Both the position numbers and the translations under genes were made by a program. The notes under the pieces are model-generated. The model worked only from the letters and a program-made list of their open reading frames with translations, did not search any database and had not been told where the DNA came from. Shown in pieces: positions 1-12,756 of a stretch of 64,000 nt of DNA. The DNA lies in contig NW_026893641.1 in the NCBI RefSeq assembly GCF_032452875.1, positions 372,001-436,000 of the forward strand, written 5' to 3'. This DNA is from Bos javanicus (lineage: Eukaryota; Chordata; Mammalia; Artiodactyla; Bovidae). The first letter of the stretch is position 1; the number at the start of each line of letters is the position of its first letter.

Positions 1-620
1 CGTGATCAGTGCATGATAGCCACGTGATCAGTGCATGATCAGTCACGTGATCAGTGCATGATCAGCCACGTGATCAGTGCATGATCAGCCACGTGATCAG
101 TGCATGATCAGTCACGTGATCAGTGCATGATCAGTCACGTGATCAGTGCATGATCAGCCACGTGATCAGTGCATGATCAGTCACGTGATCAGTGCATGAT
201 CAGCCACGTGATCAGTGCATGATCAGTCACGTGATCAGTGCATGATATAGACGTGATCAGTGCATGATCAGTCACGTGATCAGTGCATGATAGCCACGTG
301 ATCAGTGCATGATCAGTCACGTGATCAGTGCATGATCAGTCACGTGATCAGTGCATGATAGCTACGTGATCAGTGCATGATCAGCCACGTGATCAGTGCA
401 TGATAGCCACGTGATCAGTGCATGATCAGTCACGTGATCAGTGCATGATCAGTCACGTGATCAGTGCATGATCAGGCACGTGATCAGTGCATGATCAGCC
501 ACGTGATCAGTGCATGATAGCCACGTGATCAGTGCATGATCAGTCACGTGATCAGTACATGATCAGTCACGTGAACAGTGCATGATCATTTACGTGATCA
601 GTGCATGATCAGTCACGTGA
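1..620 (+). repeat. Canonical 23/22-bp array, left edge
   Basis: The window opens in mid-unit. C- and T-type units are mixed with 22-bp GATAG units, one GATATAGACG unit near 243, a GCTACG unit near 360 and a CAGGCACG unit near 474. Substitutions increase from about 555 onward (GTACATG, GAACAG, CATTTACG) on the approach to the degenerate leader. Confidence 0.93.
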
Positions 621-1031
621 CCAGTATATGGTAGCTACGTGATCATTCCATGACGAGCCACGTGAGCAGTGCATGATAGCCACGTGATGTGTGCATGATG
701 AGTTACGTGAGCAGAGTATGATCAGCCACGTGATCAGTGCATGAGTGCCACGTGATCAGTGCATGATATGTCACGTGACAGGTGTGTGATCAGCCACGTG
801 AACAGTGCATGTTCAGCCACGTGATCAGTGCATGATAGCCACGTGATCAGTGCATGATCAGTTACGTGAGCAGTGTATGATCAGCCACGTGATCAGTGCA
901 TGGTCAGACACGTGAACAGTGTATGATCAGCCACGTGATCAGTGCATGATATCCAAGTGATCAGTGCATGATCATCACGTGATCAGTGTATGATCAGCCA
1001 CGTGAACAGTGCATGCTCAGTCACGTGATCA
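621..1031 (+). repeat. Degenerate leader of block 1
   Basis: This 411-bp run of diverged units is the reference copy of the leader. Its markers in order are CCAGTATATGG, GATCATTCCATGACGAGCC, GATGTGTGC, GAGCAGAGTATG, GCATGAGTGCC, GACAGGTGTGTG, GCATGTTCAGCC, GGTCAGACACG and ATCCAAGTGATC. It ends with GAACAGTGCATGCTCAG just before the core. The CCAAGTG unit has lost the E-box. Confidence 0.92.
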
Positions 1032-1401
1032 GGGCCTGCTGAGCTGCGTGATTACTGTCTGCTCATCTGCTTGACAATTGCCAGCTGAGCTGCACGATTC
1101 CTGCCTGTCATCTGCTTGACAATTGCCAGCTGTGCTGCGTAATTCCTGCCTGCTCAGCTGCTTGATTATTGCCAGCTGAGCAGCATGATTCCTCACACCT
1201 GAGTTCCATGATTATTGCCTGCTGACTGTTTGATTCGTGCCTACTCAGCTCTTTGTTTATTGCCTCCAGAGGCACATGATCAGTGTATGATAGCAAACAT
1301 GATCAGTGCATGATCAGTCACATGATCAGCGCCATTAAGTCACGTGATCACTACATGATAGTCATGTGATCAGTCCATGCTCAGTCACGGTATCAGTGCA
1401 T
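1032..1401 (+). repeat. Core block 1 (A-C-T), reference copy
   Basis: The 244-bp core (1032-1275) resolves into about ten diverged 22-23-bp units in phase with the array. Odd units resemble GCTGAGCTGCGTGATTCC and even units GCTCAGCTGCTTGATTATTG, giving a 46-bp dimer. It carries several CAGCTG and two CAATTG sites, which the canonical unit lacks. The trailer (1276-1401) returns stepwise to canonical sequence through GATAGCAAACATG, GCGCCATTAAGTCACG and CACGGTATCAG. A stop-free minus-strand stretch (1108-1296) has only a TTG start and is not called as a gene. Confidence 0.95.
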
Positions 1402-2576
1402 GATCAGCCACGTGATCAGTGCATGATCAGCCACGTGATCAGTTCATGATCAGCCACGTGATCAGTGCATGATCAGTCACGTGATCAGTGCATGACCAGG
1501 CACGTGATCAGTGCATGATCAGCCACGTGATCAGTGCATGATAGCCACGTGATCAGTGCATGATCAGTCACCTGATGGGTGTATGATCAGTCACGTGACC
1601 TGTACATGGTAGCTACATGATCATTGCATGATCAGCCACGTGAGTAGTGCATGATAGCCACGTGATCAGTGCATGATCAGTCACGTGATCAGTGCATGAT
1701 CAGTCATGTGATCAGTGCATGATCAGGCACGTGATCAGTGCATGATCAGCCACGTGATCAGTGCATGATAGCCACGTGATCAGTGCATGATCAGTCACGT
1801 GATCAGTGCATGATCAGTCACGTGATCAGTGCATGATCAGCCACGTGATCAGTGCATGATCAGCCACGTGATCAGTGCATGATCAATTACGTGATCAGTG
1901 CATGATCAGTCACGTGACCAGTATGGTAGCCACGTGATCAGTGCATGATCAGCCACGTGATCAGTGCATGATAGCCACGTGATCAGTGCATGATCAGTCA
2001 CGTGATCAGTGCATGATCAGTCACGTGATCAGTGCATGATCAGTCACGTGATCAGTGCATGATCAATTACGTGATCAGTGCATGATCAGTCACGTGATCA
2101 GTACATGGTAGCTACGTGATCAGTGCATGATCAGCCACGTGATCAGTGCATGATAGCCACGTGATCAGTGCATGATCAGTCACATGATCAGTGCATGATC
2201 ATCCACGTGATCAGTGCATGATCAGTCACGTGATCAGTGCATGATATAGGCGTGATCAGTGCATGATCAGTCACGTGATCAGTGCATGATCAGCCACGTG
2301 ATCAGTGCATGATAGCCACGTGATCAGTGCATGATAGCCAGTGATCAGTGCATGATCAGTCACGTGATCAGTGCATGATCAGCCACGTGATCAGTGCATG
2401 ATCAGCCACGTGATCAGTGCATGATCAGCCACGTGATCAGTGCATGGTCAGACACGTGAACAGTGTATGATCAGCCACGTGATCAGTGCATGATAGCCAC
2501 GTGATCAGTGCATGATCAGTCACGTGATCAGTGTATGATCAGCCACGTGAACAGTGCATGCTCAGTCACGTGATCT
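1402..2576 (+). repeat. Array 1-2, class ii trailer plus octamer
   Basis: It begins with class ii units (TTCATGATCAGCC, then GACCAGGCACG near 1495), followed by CACCTGATGGGTG near 1570 and GAGTAGTGC. GTAGC marker units at 1926 and 2108 lie 182 bp apart, with CAATTACG units before them. One CG-less unit (GATAGCCAGTG) sits near 2335. GGTCAGACACGTGAACAG near 2447 is a leader-derived remnant. Confidence 0.92.
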
Positions 2577-2946
2577 GGGCCTGCTGAGCTGCGTGATTAC
2601 TGTCTGCTCATCTGCTTGACAATTGCCAGCTGAGCTGCACGATTCCTGCCTGTCATCTGCTTGACAATTGCCAGCTGTGCTGCGTAATTCCTGCCTGCTC
2701 AGCTGCTTGATTATTGCCAGCTGAGCAGCATGATTCCTCACACCTGAGTTCCATGATTATTGCCTGCTGACTGTTTGATTCGTGCCTACTCAGCTCTTTG
2801 TTTATTGCCTCCAGAGGCACATGATCAGTGTATGATAGCAAACATGATCAGCGCATGATCAGTCACATGATCAGCGCCATTAAGTCACGTGATCACTACA
2901 TGATAGTCATGTGATCAGTCCATGCTCAGTCACGGTATCAGTGCAT
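2577..2946 (+). repeat. Core block 2 (T-C-C)
   Basis: Standard full-length block. The junction reads GATCTGGG rather than GATCAGGG, and the trailer has GATCAGCGCATG. The distance from block 1 is 1,545 bp. Confidence 0.95.
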
Positions 2947-3415
2947 GATCAGCCACGTGATCAGTGCATGATCTGTCACATGATTAGTGTATGATCATCC
3001 ACGTGATCAGTGCATGGGCAGTCATGTGATCAGTGCATGATATAGACGTGATCAGTGCATGATCAGTCTCGTGATCAGTGCATGATAGCCACGTGATCAG
3101 TGCATGATCAGTCACCTGATGGGTGTATGATCATTCACGTGACCTGTACATGGTAGCTACATGATCATTGCATGATCAGCCACGTGAGTAGTGCATGATA
3201 GCCACGTGATCAGTGCATGATCAGTCACGTGATCAGTGCATGATCAGTCATGTGATCAGTGCATGATCAGGCACGTGATCAGTGCATGATCAGCCACGTG
3301 ATCAGTGCATGATAGCCACGTGATCAGTGCATGATCAGTCACGTGATCAGTGCATGATCAGTCACGTGATCAGTGCATGATCATTTACGTGATCAGTGCA
3401 TGATCAGTCACGTGA
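2947..3415 (+). repeat. Array 2-3, class i trailer
   Basis: This short array shows the full class i series: GATCTGTCACATGATTAG (near 2969), CATGGGCAGTCATG, GATATAGACG, CAGTCTCG, CACCTGATGGGTG and GACCTGTACATGG. It runs into a leader at 3416. Confidence 0.92.
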
Positions 3416-3825
3416 CCAGTATATGTAGCTACGTGATCATTCCATGACAGCCACGTGATCAGTGCATGATAGCCACGTGATGTGTGCATGATCAGTTACG
3501 TGATCAGTGTATGATCAGCCACGTGATCAGTGCATGAGTGCCACGTGATCAGTGCATGATATGTCACGTGACAGGTGTGTGATCAGCCACGTGATCAGTG
3601 CATGTTCAGCCACGTGATCAGTGCATGATAGCCACGTGATCAGTGCATGATCAGTTACGTGAGCAGTGTATGATCAGCCACGTGATCAGTGCATGGTCAG
3701 ACACGTGAACAGTGTATGATCAGCCACGTGATCAGTGCATGATAGCCACGTGATCAGTGCATGATCAGTCACGTGATCAGTGTATGATCAGCCACGTGAA
3801 CAGTGCATGCTCAGTCACGTGATCA
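3416..3825 (+). repeat. Partly homogenised leader of block 3
   Basis: The length is 410 bp as in other leaders, and GAGTGCC, GACAGGTGTGTG and GTTCAGCC are kept. Other positions look canonical: GACAGCCACGTGATCAG replaces GACGAGCCACGTGAGCAG, and GATAGCCACG replaces ATCCAAGTG. It is intermediate between the degenerate leader and plain array. Confidence 0.88.
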
Positions 3826-4195
3826 GGGCCTGCTGAGCTGCGTGATTACTGTCTGCTCATCTGCTTGACAATTGCCAGCTGAGCTGCACGATTCCTGCCT
3901 GTCATCTGCTTGACAATTGCCAGCTGTGCTGCGTAATTCCTGCCTGCTCAGCTGCTTGATTATTGCCAGCTGAGCAGCATGATTCCTCACAGCTGAGTTC
4001 CATGATTATTGCCTGCTGACTGTTTGATTCGTGCCTACTCAGCTCTTTGTTTATTGCCTCCAGAGGCACATGATCAGTGTATGATAGCAAACATGATCAG
4101 TGCATGATCAGTCACATGATCAGCGCCATTAAGTCACGTGATCACTACATGATAGTCATGTGATCAGTCCATGCTCAGTCACGGTATCAGTGCAT
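3826..4195 (+). repeat. Core block 3 (A-G-T)
   Basis: Standard full-length block with the mid-core G allele (CACAGCTGAG), which creates an extra CAGCTG E-box compared with the C allele. The distance from block 2 is 1,249 bp. Confidence 0.95.
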
Positions 4196-5209
4196 GATCA
4201 GCCACGTGATCAGTGCATGATCAGCCACGTGATCAGTGCATGATAGCCACGTGATCAGTGCATGATCAGTCACGTGATCAGTGCATGATCAGGCACGTGA
4301 TCAGTGCATGATCAGCCACGTGATCAGTGCATGATAGCCACGTGATCAGTGCATGATCAGTCACCTGATTGGTGTATGATCAGTCACGTGACCAGTACAT
4401 GGTAGCTACATGCTCATTGCATGATCAGCCACGTGAGTAGTGCATGATAGCCACGTGATCAGTGCATGATCAGTCACGTGATCAGTGCATGATCAGTCAT
4501 GTGATCAGTGCATGATCAGTCACGTGATCAGTGCATGATCAGCCACGTGATCAGTGCATGATCAGCCACGTGATCAGTGCATGATCAATCACGTGATCAG
4601 TGCATGATCAGTCACGTGATCAGTATGGTAGCTACGTGATCAGTGCATGATCAGCCACGTGATCAGTGCATGATAGCCACGTGATCAGTGCATGATCAGT
4701 CACGTGATCAGTGCATGATCAGTCACGTGATCAGTGCATGATCAGTCACGTGATCAGTGCATGATCAATTACGTGATCAGTGCATGATCAGTCACGTGAC
4801 CAGTACATGGTAGCTACGTGATCATTGCATGATCAGCCACGTGATCAGTGCATGATAGCCACGTGATCAGTGCATGATCAGTCACGTGATCAGTGTATGA
4901 TCAGCCACGTGATCAGTGCATGATAGTCACGTGATCAGTGCATGATATCACGTGATCAGTGCATGATCAGTCACGTGATCAGTGCATGATCAGCCACGTG
5001 ATCAGTGCATGATAGCCACGTGATCAGTGCATGATCAGTTACGTGAGCAGTGTATGATCAGCCACGTGATCAGTGCATGGTCAGACACGTGAACAGTGTA
5101 TGATCAGCCACGTGATCAGTGCATGATAGCCACGTGATCAGTGCATGATCAGTCACGTGATCAGTGTATGATCAGCCACGTGAACAGTGCATGCTCAGTC
5201 ACGTGATCT
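4196..5209 (+). repeat. Array 3-4, class ii
   Basis: The GATCAGGCACG unit is near 4289 and the class marker has a private variant, CACCTGATTGGTG. GTAGC markers at 4628 and 4810 are 182 bp apart, each preceded by a CAATCACG or CAATTACG unit. Near the end come GATATCACG and a GGTCAGACACG leader remnant. Confidence 0.92.
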
Positions 5210-5579
5210 GGGCCTGCTGAGCTGCGTGATTACTGTCTGCTCATCTGCTTGACAATTGCCAGCTGAGCTGCACGATTCCTGCCTGTCATCTGCTTGACAA
5301 TTGCCAGCTGTGCTGCGTAATTCCTGCCTGCTCAGCTGCTTGATTATTGCCAGCTGAGCAGCATGATTCCTCACACCTGAGTTCCATGATTATTGCCTGC
5401 TGACTGTTTGATTCGTGCCTACTCAGCTCTTTGTTTATTGCCTCCAGAGGCACATGATCAGTGTATGATAGCAAACATGATCAGTGCATGATCAGTCACA
5501 TGATCAGCGCCATTAAGTCACGTGATCACTACATGATAGTCATGTGATCAGTCCATGCTCAGTCACGGTATCAGTGCAT
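5210..5579 (+). repeat. Core block 4 (T-C-T)
   Basis: Standard full-length block, 1,384 bp after block 3. It combines the T junction with the T trailer allele. Confidence 0.95.
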
Positions 5580-6048
5580 GATCAGCCACGTGATCAGTGC
5601 ATGATCTGTCACATGATTAGTGTATGATCATCCACGTGATCAGTGCATGGGCAGTCATGTGATCAGTGCATGATATAGACGTGATCAGTGCATGATCAGT
5701 CACGTGATCAGTGCATGATAGCCACGTGATCAGTGCATGATCAGTCACCTGATGGGTGTATGATCATTCACGTGACCTGTACATGGTAGCTACATGATCA
5801 TTGCATGATCAGCCACGTGAGTAGTGCATGATAGCCACGTGATCAGTGCATGATCAGTCACGTGATCAGTGCATGATCAGTCATGTGATCAGTGCATGAT
5901 CAGGCACGTGATCAGTGCATGATCAGCCACGTGATCAGTGCATGATAGCCACGTGATCAGTGCATGATCAGTCACGTGATCAGTGCATGATCAGTCACGT
6001 GATCAGTGCATGATCATTTACGTGATCAGTGCATGATCAGTCACGTGA
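5580..6048 (+). repeat. Array 4-5, class i trailer
   Basis: This 469-bp class i array has the same length and marker order as that after block 2. It differs, for example, by CAGTCACG where the other has CAGTCTCG. Confidence 0.92.
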
Positions 6049-6458
6049 CCAGTATATGGTAGCTACGTGATCATTCCATGACAGCCACGTGAGCAGTGCA
6101 TGATAGCCACGTGATGTGTGCATGATGAGTTACGTGAGCAGAGTATGATCAGCCACGTGATCAGTGCATGAGTGCCACGTGATCAGTGCATGATATGTCA
6201 CGTGACAGGTGTGTGATCAGCCACGTGAACAGTGCATGTTCAGCCACGTGATCAGTGCATGATAGCCACGTGATCAGTGCATGATCAGTTACGTGAGCAG
6301 TGTATGATCAGCCACGTGATCAGTGCATGGTCAGACACGTGAACAGTGTATGATCAGCCACGTGATCAGTGCATGATATCCAAGTGATCAGTGCATGATC
6401 ATCACGTGATCAGTGTATGATCAGCCACGTGAACAGTGCATGCTCAGTCACGTGATCA
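6049..6458 (+). repeat. Degenerate leader of block 5
   Basis: This 410-bp copy differs from the reference leader by GACAGCC in place of GACGAGCC. GATGTGTGC, GAGCAGAGTATG, GACAGGTGTGTG and ATCCAAGTG are all present. Confidence 0.92.
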
Positions 6459-6828
6459 GGGCCTGCTGAGCTGCGTGATTACTGTCTGCTCATCTGCTTG
6501 ACAATTGCCAGCTGAGCTGCACGATTCCTGCCTGTCATCTGCTTGACAATTGCCAGCTGTGCTGCGTAATTCCTGCCTGCTCAGCTGCTTGATTATTGCC
6601 AGCTGAGCAGCATGATTCCTCACAGCTGAGTTCCATGATTATTGCCTGCTGACTGTTTGATTCGTGCCTACTCAGCTCTTTGTTTATTGCCTCCAGAGGC
6701 ACATGATCAGTGTATGATAGCAAACATGATCAGCGCATGATCAGTCACATGATCAGCGCCATTAAGTCACGTGATCACTACATGATAGTCATGTGATCAG
6801 TCCATGCTCAGTCACGGTATCAGTGCAT
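6459..6828 (+). repeat. Core block 5 (A-G-C)
   Basis: Standard full-length block, 1,249 bp after block 4. Blocks 2-3 and 4-5 therefore form two similar 1,249-bp higher-order units. Confidence 0.95.
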
Positions 6829-7983
6829 GATCAGCCACGTGATCAGTGCATGATCAGCCACGTGATCAGTGCATGATCAGCCACGTGATCAGTGCATGAT
6901 CAGTCACGTGATCAGTGCATGACCAGGCACGTGATCAGTGCATGATCAGCCACGTGATCAGTGCATGATAGCCACGTGATCAGTGCATGATCAGTCACCT
7001 GATGGGTGTATGATCAGTCACGTGACCAGTACATGGTAGCTACATGATCATTGCATGATCAGCCACGTGAGTAGTGCATGATAGCCACGTGATCAGTGCA
7101 TGATCAGTCACGTGATCAGTGCATGATCAGTCATGTGATCAGTGCATGATCAGCCACGTGATCAGTGCATGATCAGCCACGTGATCAGTGCATGATCAGT
7201 CACGTGATCAGTGCATGATCAGTCACGTGATCAGTGCATGATCAGCCACGTGATCAGTGCATGATCAGCCACGTGATCAGTGCATGATCAATTACGTGAT
7301 CAGTGCATGATCAGTCACGTGATCAGTACATGGTAGTACGTGATCAGTGCATGATCAGCCACGTGATCAGTGCATGATAGCCACGTGATCAGTGCATGAT
7401 CAGTCACGTGATCAGTGCATGATCAGTCACGTGATCAGTGCATGATCAGTCACGTGATCAGTGCATGATCAGCCACGTGATCAGTGCATGATCAGTCACG
7501 TGATCAGTACATGATAGCTACGTGATCAGTGCATGATCAGCCACGTGATCAGTGCATGATAGCCACGTGATCAGTGCATGATCAGTCACGTGATCAGTGC
7601 ATGATCATCCACGTGATCAGTGCATGATCAGTCACGTGATCAGTGCATGATATAGACGTGATCAGTGCATGATCAGTCACGTGATCAGTGCATGATCAGC
7701 CACGTGATCAGTGCATGATAGCCACGTGATCAGTGCATGATAGCCACGTGATCAGTGCATGATCAGCCACGTGATCAGTGCATGATCAGCCACGTGATCA
7801 GTGCATGATCAGCCACGTGATCAGTGCATGATCAGCCACGTGATCAGTGCATGGTCAGACACGTGAACAGTGTATGATCAGCCACGTGATCAGTGCATGA
7901 TAGCCACGTGATCAGTGCATGATCAGTCACGTGATCAGTGTATGATCAGCCACGTGAACAGTGCATGCTCAGTCACGTGATCT
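6829..7983 (+). repeat. Array 5-6, class ii plus octamer
   Basis: Class ii with GACCAGGCACG near 6920 and CACCTGATGGGTG near 6997. Octamer markers at 7333 and 7514 are 181 bp apart; the first has lost one base (GGTAGTACG). GATATAGACG is near 7649 and GGTCAGACACG near 7853. Confidence 0.92.
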
Positions 7984-8353
7984 GGGCCTGCTGAGCTGCG
8001 TGATTACTGTCTGCTCATCTGCTTGACAATTGCCAGCTGAGCTGCACGATTCCTGCCTGTCATCTGCTTGACAATTGCCAGCTGTGCTGCGTAATTCCTG
8101 CCTGCTCAGCTGCTTGATTATTGCCAGCTGAGCAGCATGATTCCTCACAGCTGAGTTCCATGATTATTGCCTGCTGACTGTTTGATTCGTGCCTACTCAG
8201 CTCTTTGTTTATTGCCTCCAGAGGCACATGATCAGTGTATGATAGCAAACATGATCAGCGCATGATCAGTCACATGATCAGCGCCATTAAGTCACGTGAT
8301 CACTACATGATAGTCATGTGATCAGTCCATGCTCAGTCACGGTATCAGTGCAT
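7984..8353 (+). repeat. Core block 6 (T-G-C)
   Basis: Standard full-length block with the T junction and the mid-core G allele, 1,525 bp after block 5. Confidence 0.95.
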
Positions 8354-10502
8354 GATCAGCCACGTGATCAGTGCATGATCTGTCACATGATTAGTGTATG
8401 ATCATCCACGTGATCAGTGCATGGGCAGTCATGTGATCAGTGCATGATATAGACGTGATCAGTGCATGATCAGTCTCGTGATCAGTGCATGATAGCCACG
8501 TGATCAGTGCATGATCAGTCACCTGATGGGTGTATGATCATTCACGTGACCTGTACATGGTAGCTACATGATCATTGCATGATCAGCCACGTGAGTAGTG
8601 CATGATAGCCACGTGATCAGTGCATGATCAGTCACGTGATCAGTGCATGATCAGTCATGTGATCAGTGCATGATCAGGCACGTGATCAGTGCATGATCAG
8701 CCACGTGATCAGTGCATGATAGCCACGTGATCAGTGCATGATCAGTCACGTGATCAGTGCATGATCAGTCACGTGATCAGTGCATGATCAGCCACGTGAT
8801 CAGTGCATGATCAGTCACGTGATCAGTATATGTAGCTACGTGATCATTGCATGACAGCCACGTGATCAGTGCATGATAGCCACGTGATCAGTGCATGATC
8901 AGTTACGTGATCAGTGTATGATCAGCCACGTGATCAGTGCATGAGTGCCACGTGATCAGTGCATGATAGTCACGTGATCAGTGCATGATCAGCCACGTGA
9001 TCAGTGCATGATCAGCCACGTGATCAGTGCATGATAGCCACGTGATCAGTGCATGATCAGTCACGTGATCAGTGCATGATCAGTCACGTGATCAGTGCAT
9101 GATCAGCCACGTGATCAGTGCATGATCAGTCACGTGATCAGTGCATGATCAGTCACGTGATCAGTGCATGATCAGTCACGTGATCAGTGCATGATCAGCC
9201 ACGTGATCAGTGCATGATCAGCCACGTGATCAGTGCATGATCAATTACGTGATCAGTGCATGATCAGTCACGTGATCAGTGCATGGTAGCTACGTGATCA
9301 GTGCATGATCAGCCACGTGAGCAGTGCATGATAGCCACGTGATCAGTGCATGATCAGTCACGTGATCAGTGCATGATCAGTCACGTGATCAGTGCATGAT
9401 CAGTCACGTGATCAGTGCATGATCAATTACGTGATCAGTGCATGATCAGTCACGTGATCAGTGCATGATAGCTACGTGATCAGTGCATGATCAGCCACGT
9501 GATCAGTGCATGATAGCCACGTGATCAGTGCATGATCAGTCACATGATCAGTGTATGATCATCACGTGATCAGTGCATGATAGTCACGTGATCAGTGCAT
9601 GATATCACGTGATCAGTGCATGATCAGTCACGTGATCAGTGCATGATCAGCCACGTGATCAGTGCATGATAGCCACGTGATCAGTGCATGATCAGTCACG
9701 TGATCAGTGCATGATCAGCCACGTGATCAGTGCATGATCAGTCACGTGATCAGTGCATGATCAGCCACGTGATCAGTGCATGATCAGCCACGTGATCAGT
9801 GCATGATCAGTCACGTGATCAGTGCATGATCAGTCACGTGATCAGTGCATGGTACTACGTGATCAGTGCATGATCAGCCACGTGATCAGTGCATGATAGC
9901 CACGTGATCAGTGCATGATCAGTCACGTGATCAGTGCATGATCAGTCACGTGATCAGTGCATGATCAGTCACGTGATCAGTGCATGATCAATTACGTGAT
10001 CAGTGCATGATCAGTCACGTGACCAGTACATGGTAGCTACGTGATCATTGCATGATCAGCCACGTGATCAGTGCATGATAGCCACGTGATCAGTGCATGA
10101 TCAGTCACATGATCAGTGCATGATCATCCACGTGATCAGTGCATGATCAGTCACGTGATCAGTGCATGATATAGACGTGATCAGTGCATGATCAGTCACG
10201 TGATCAGTGCATGATCAGCCACGTGATCAGTGCATGATAGCCACGTGATCAGTGCATGATAGCCACGTGATCAGTGCATGATCAGTCACGTGATCAGTGC
10301 ATGATCAGCCACGTGATCAGTGCATGATCAGCCACGTGATCAGTGCATGATCAGCCACGTGATCAGTGCATGGTCAGACACGTGAACAGTGTATGATCAG
10401 CCACGTGATCAGTGCATGATAGCCACGTGATCAGTGCATGATCAGTCACGTGATCAGTGTATGATCAGCCACGTGAACAGTGCATGCTCAGTCACGTGAT
10501 CT
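8354..10502 (+). repeat. Array 6-7, long, with a ghost leader
   Basis: The class i trailer runs to about 8790. A leader-like series follows (CAGTATATGTAGCTACG, GCATGACAGCC, CAGTTACG, GCATGAGTGCC, about 8826-8970), but no core follows it. Octamer markers fall at 9286/9468 (182 bp) and 9852/10033 (181 bp), showing a repeated segment about 566 bp apart. Other units are close to consensus. Confidence 0.9.
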
Positions 10503-10872
10503 GGGCCTGCTGAGCTGCGTGATTACTGTCTGCTCATCTGCTTGACAATTGCCAGCTGAGCTGCACGATTCCTGCCTGTCATCTGCTTGACAATTGCCAG
10601 CTGTGCTGCGTAATTCCTGCCTGCTCAGCTGCTTGATTATTGCCAGCTGAGCAGCATGATTCCTCACAGCTGAGTTCCATGATTATTGCCTGCTGACTGT
10701 TTGATTCGTGCCTACTCAGCTCTTTGTTTATTGCCTCCAGAGGCACATGATCAGTGTATGATAGCAAACATGATCAGCGCATGATCAGTCACATGATCAG
10801 CGCCATTAAGTCACGTGATCACTACATGATAGTCATGTGATCAGTCCATGCTCAGTCACGGTATCAGTGCAT
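10503..10872 (+). repeat. Core block 7 (T-G-C)
   Basis: Standard full-length block with the same triplet as block 6, 2,519 bp downstream. Both are followed by the same class i series and a ghost leader, so the unit was probably duplicated. Confidence 0.95.
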
Positions 10873-12386
10873 GATCAGCCACGTGATCAGTGCATGATCT
10901 GTCACATGATTAGTGTATGATCATCCACGTGATCAGTGCATGGGCAGTCATGTGATCAGTGCATGATATAGACGTGATCAGTGCATGATCAGTCTCGTGA
11001 TCAGTGCATGATAGCCACGTGATCAGTGCATGATCAGTCACCTGATGGGTGTATGATCATTCACGTGACCTGTACATGGTAGCTACATGATCATTGCATG
11101 ATCAGCCACGTGAGTAGTGCATGATAGCCACGTGATCAGTGCATGATCAGTCACGTGATCAGTGCATGATCAGTCATGTGATCAGTGCATGATCAGGCAC
11201 GTGATCAGTGCATGATCAGCCACGTGATCAGTGCATGATAGCCACGTGATCAGTGCATGATCAGTCACGTGATCAGTGCATGATCAGTCACGTGATCAGT
11301 GCATGATCAGCCACGTGATCAGTGCATGATCAGTCACGTGATCAGTATATGTAGCTACGTGATCAGTGCATGACAGCCACGTGATCAGTGCATGATAGCC
11401 ACGTGATCAGTGCATGATCAGTTACGTGATCAGTGTATGATCAGCCACGTGATCAGTGCATGAGTGCCACGTGATCAGTGCATGATAGTCACGTGATCAG
11501 TGCATGATCAGCCACGTGATCAGTGCATGATCAGCCACGTGATCAGTGCATGATAGCCACGTGATCAGTGCATGATCAGTCACGTGATCAGTGCATGATC
11601 AGTCACGTGATCAGTGCATGATCAGCCACGTGATCAGTGCATGATCAGCCACGTGATCAGTGCATGATCAGTCACGTGATCAGTGCATGATCAGTCACGT
11701 GATCAGTGCATGATCAGCCACGTGATCAGTGCATGATCAGCCACGTGATCAGTGCATGATCAATTACGTGATCAGTGCATGATCAGTCACGTGACCAGTA
11801 CATGGTAGCTACGTGATCATTGCATGATCAGCCACGTGAGCAGTGCATGATAGCCACGTGATCAGTGCATGATCAGTCACGTGATCAGTGCATGATCAGT
11901 CACGTGATCAGTGCATGATCAGTCACGTGATCAGTGCATGATCAATTACGTGATCAGTGCATGATCAGTCACGTGACCAGTACATGGTAGCTACGTGATC
12001 ATTGCATGATCAGCCACGTGAGCAGTGCATGATAGCCACGTGATCAGTGCATGATCAGTCACGTGATCAGTGTATGATCAGCCACGTGATCAGTGCATGA
12101 GTAGCCACGTGATCAGTGCATGATAGACGTGATCAGTGCATGATCAGTCACGTGATCAGTGCATGATCAGCCACGTGATCAGTGCATGATAGCCACGTGA
12201 TCAGTGCATGATCAGTTACGTGAGCAGTGTATGATCAGCCACGTGATCAGTGCATGGTCAGACACGTGAACAGTGTATGATCAGCCACGTGATCAGTGCA
12301 TGATAGCCACGTGATCAGTGCATGATCAGTCACGTGATCAGTGTATGATCAGCCACGTGAACAGTGCATGCTCAGTCACGTGATCA
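10873..12386 (+). repeat. Array 7-8, class i, ghost leader, octamers
   Basis: The class i markers are followed by a ghost leader at about 11344-11490 (CAGTATATGTAGCTACG, GACAGCC, CAGTTACG, GAGTGCC). GTAGC markers at 11805 and 11987 are exactly 182 bp apart. The final 200 bp contain a GGTCAGACACG remnant. Confidence 0.9.
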
Positions 12387-12756
12387 GGGCCTGCTGAGCT
12401 GCGTGATTACTGTCTGCTCATCTGCTTGACAATTGCCAGCTGAGCTGCACGATTCCTGCCTGTCATCTGCTTGACAATTGCCAGCTGTGCTGCGTAATTC
12501 CTGCCTGCTCAGCTGCTTGATTATTGCCAGCTGAGCAGCATGATTCCTCACACCTGAGTTCCATGATTATTGCCTGCTGACTGTTTGATTCGTGCCTACT
12601 CAGCTCTTTGTTTATTGCCTCCAGAGGCACATGATCAGTGTATGATAGCAAACATGATCAGCGCATGATCAGTCACATGATCAGCGCCATTAAGTCACGT
12701 GATCACTACATGATAGTCATGTGATCAGTCCATGCTCAGTCACGGTATCAGTGCAT
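12387..12756 (+). repeat. Core block 8 (A-C-C)
   Basis: Standard full-length block, 1,884 bp after block 7. Confidence 0.95.

Noticed and set aside
1032..1401. Core block as an inserted transposable element
   Set aside because: No terminal inverted repeats, target-site duplications, poly-A tail or coding remnants. The block is in 23-bp register with the array, and its trailer grades into canonical units.
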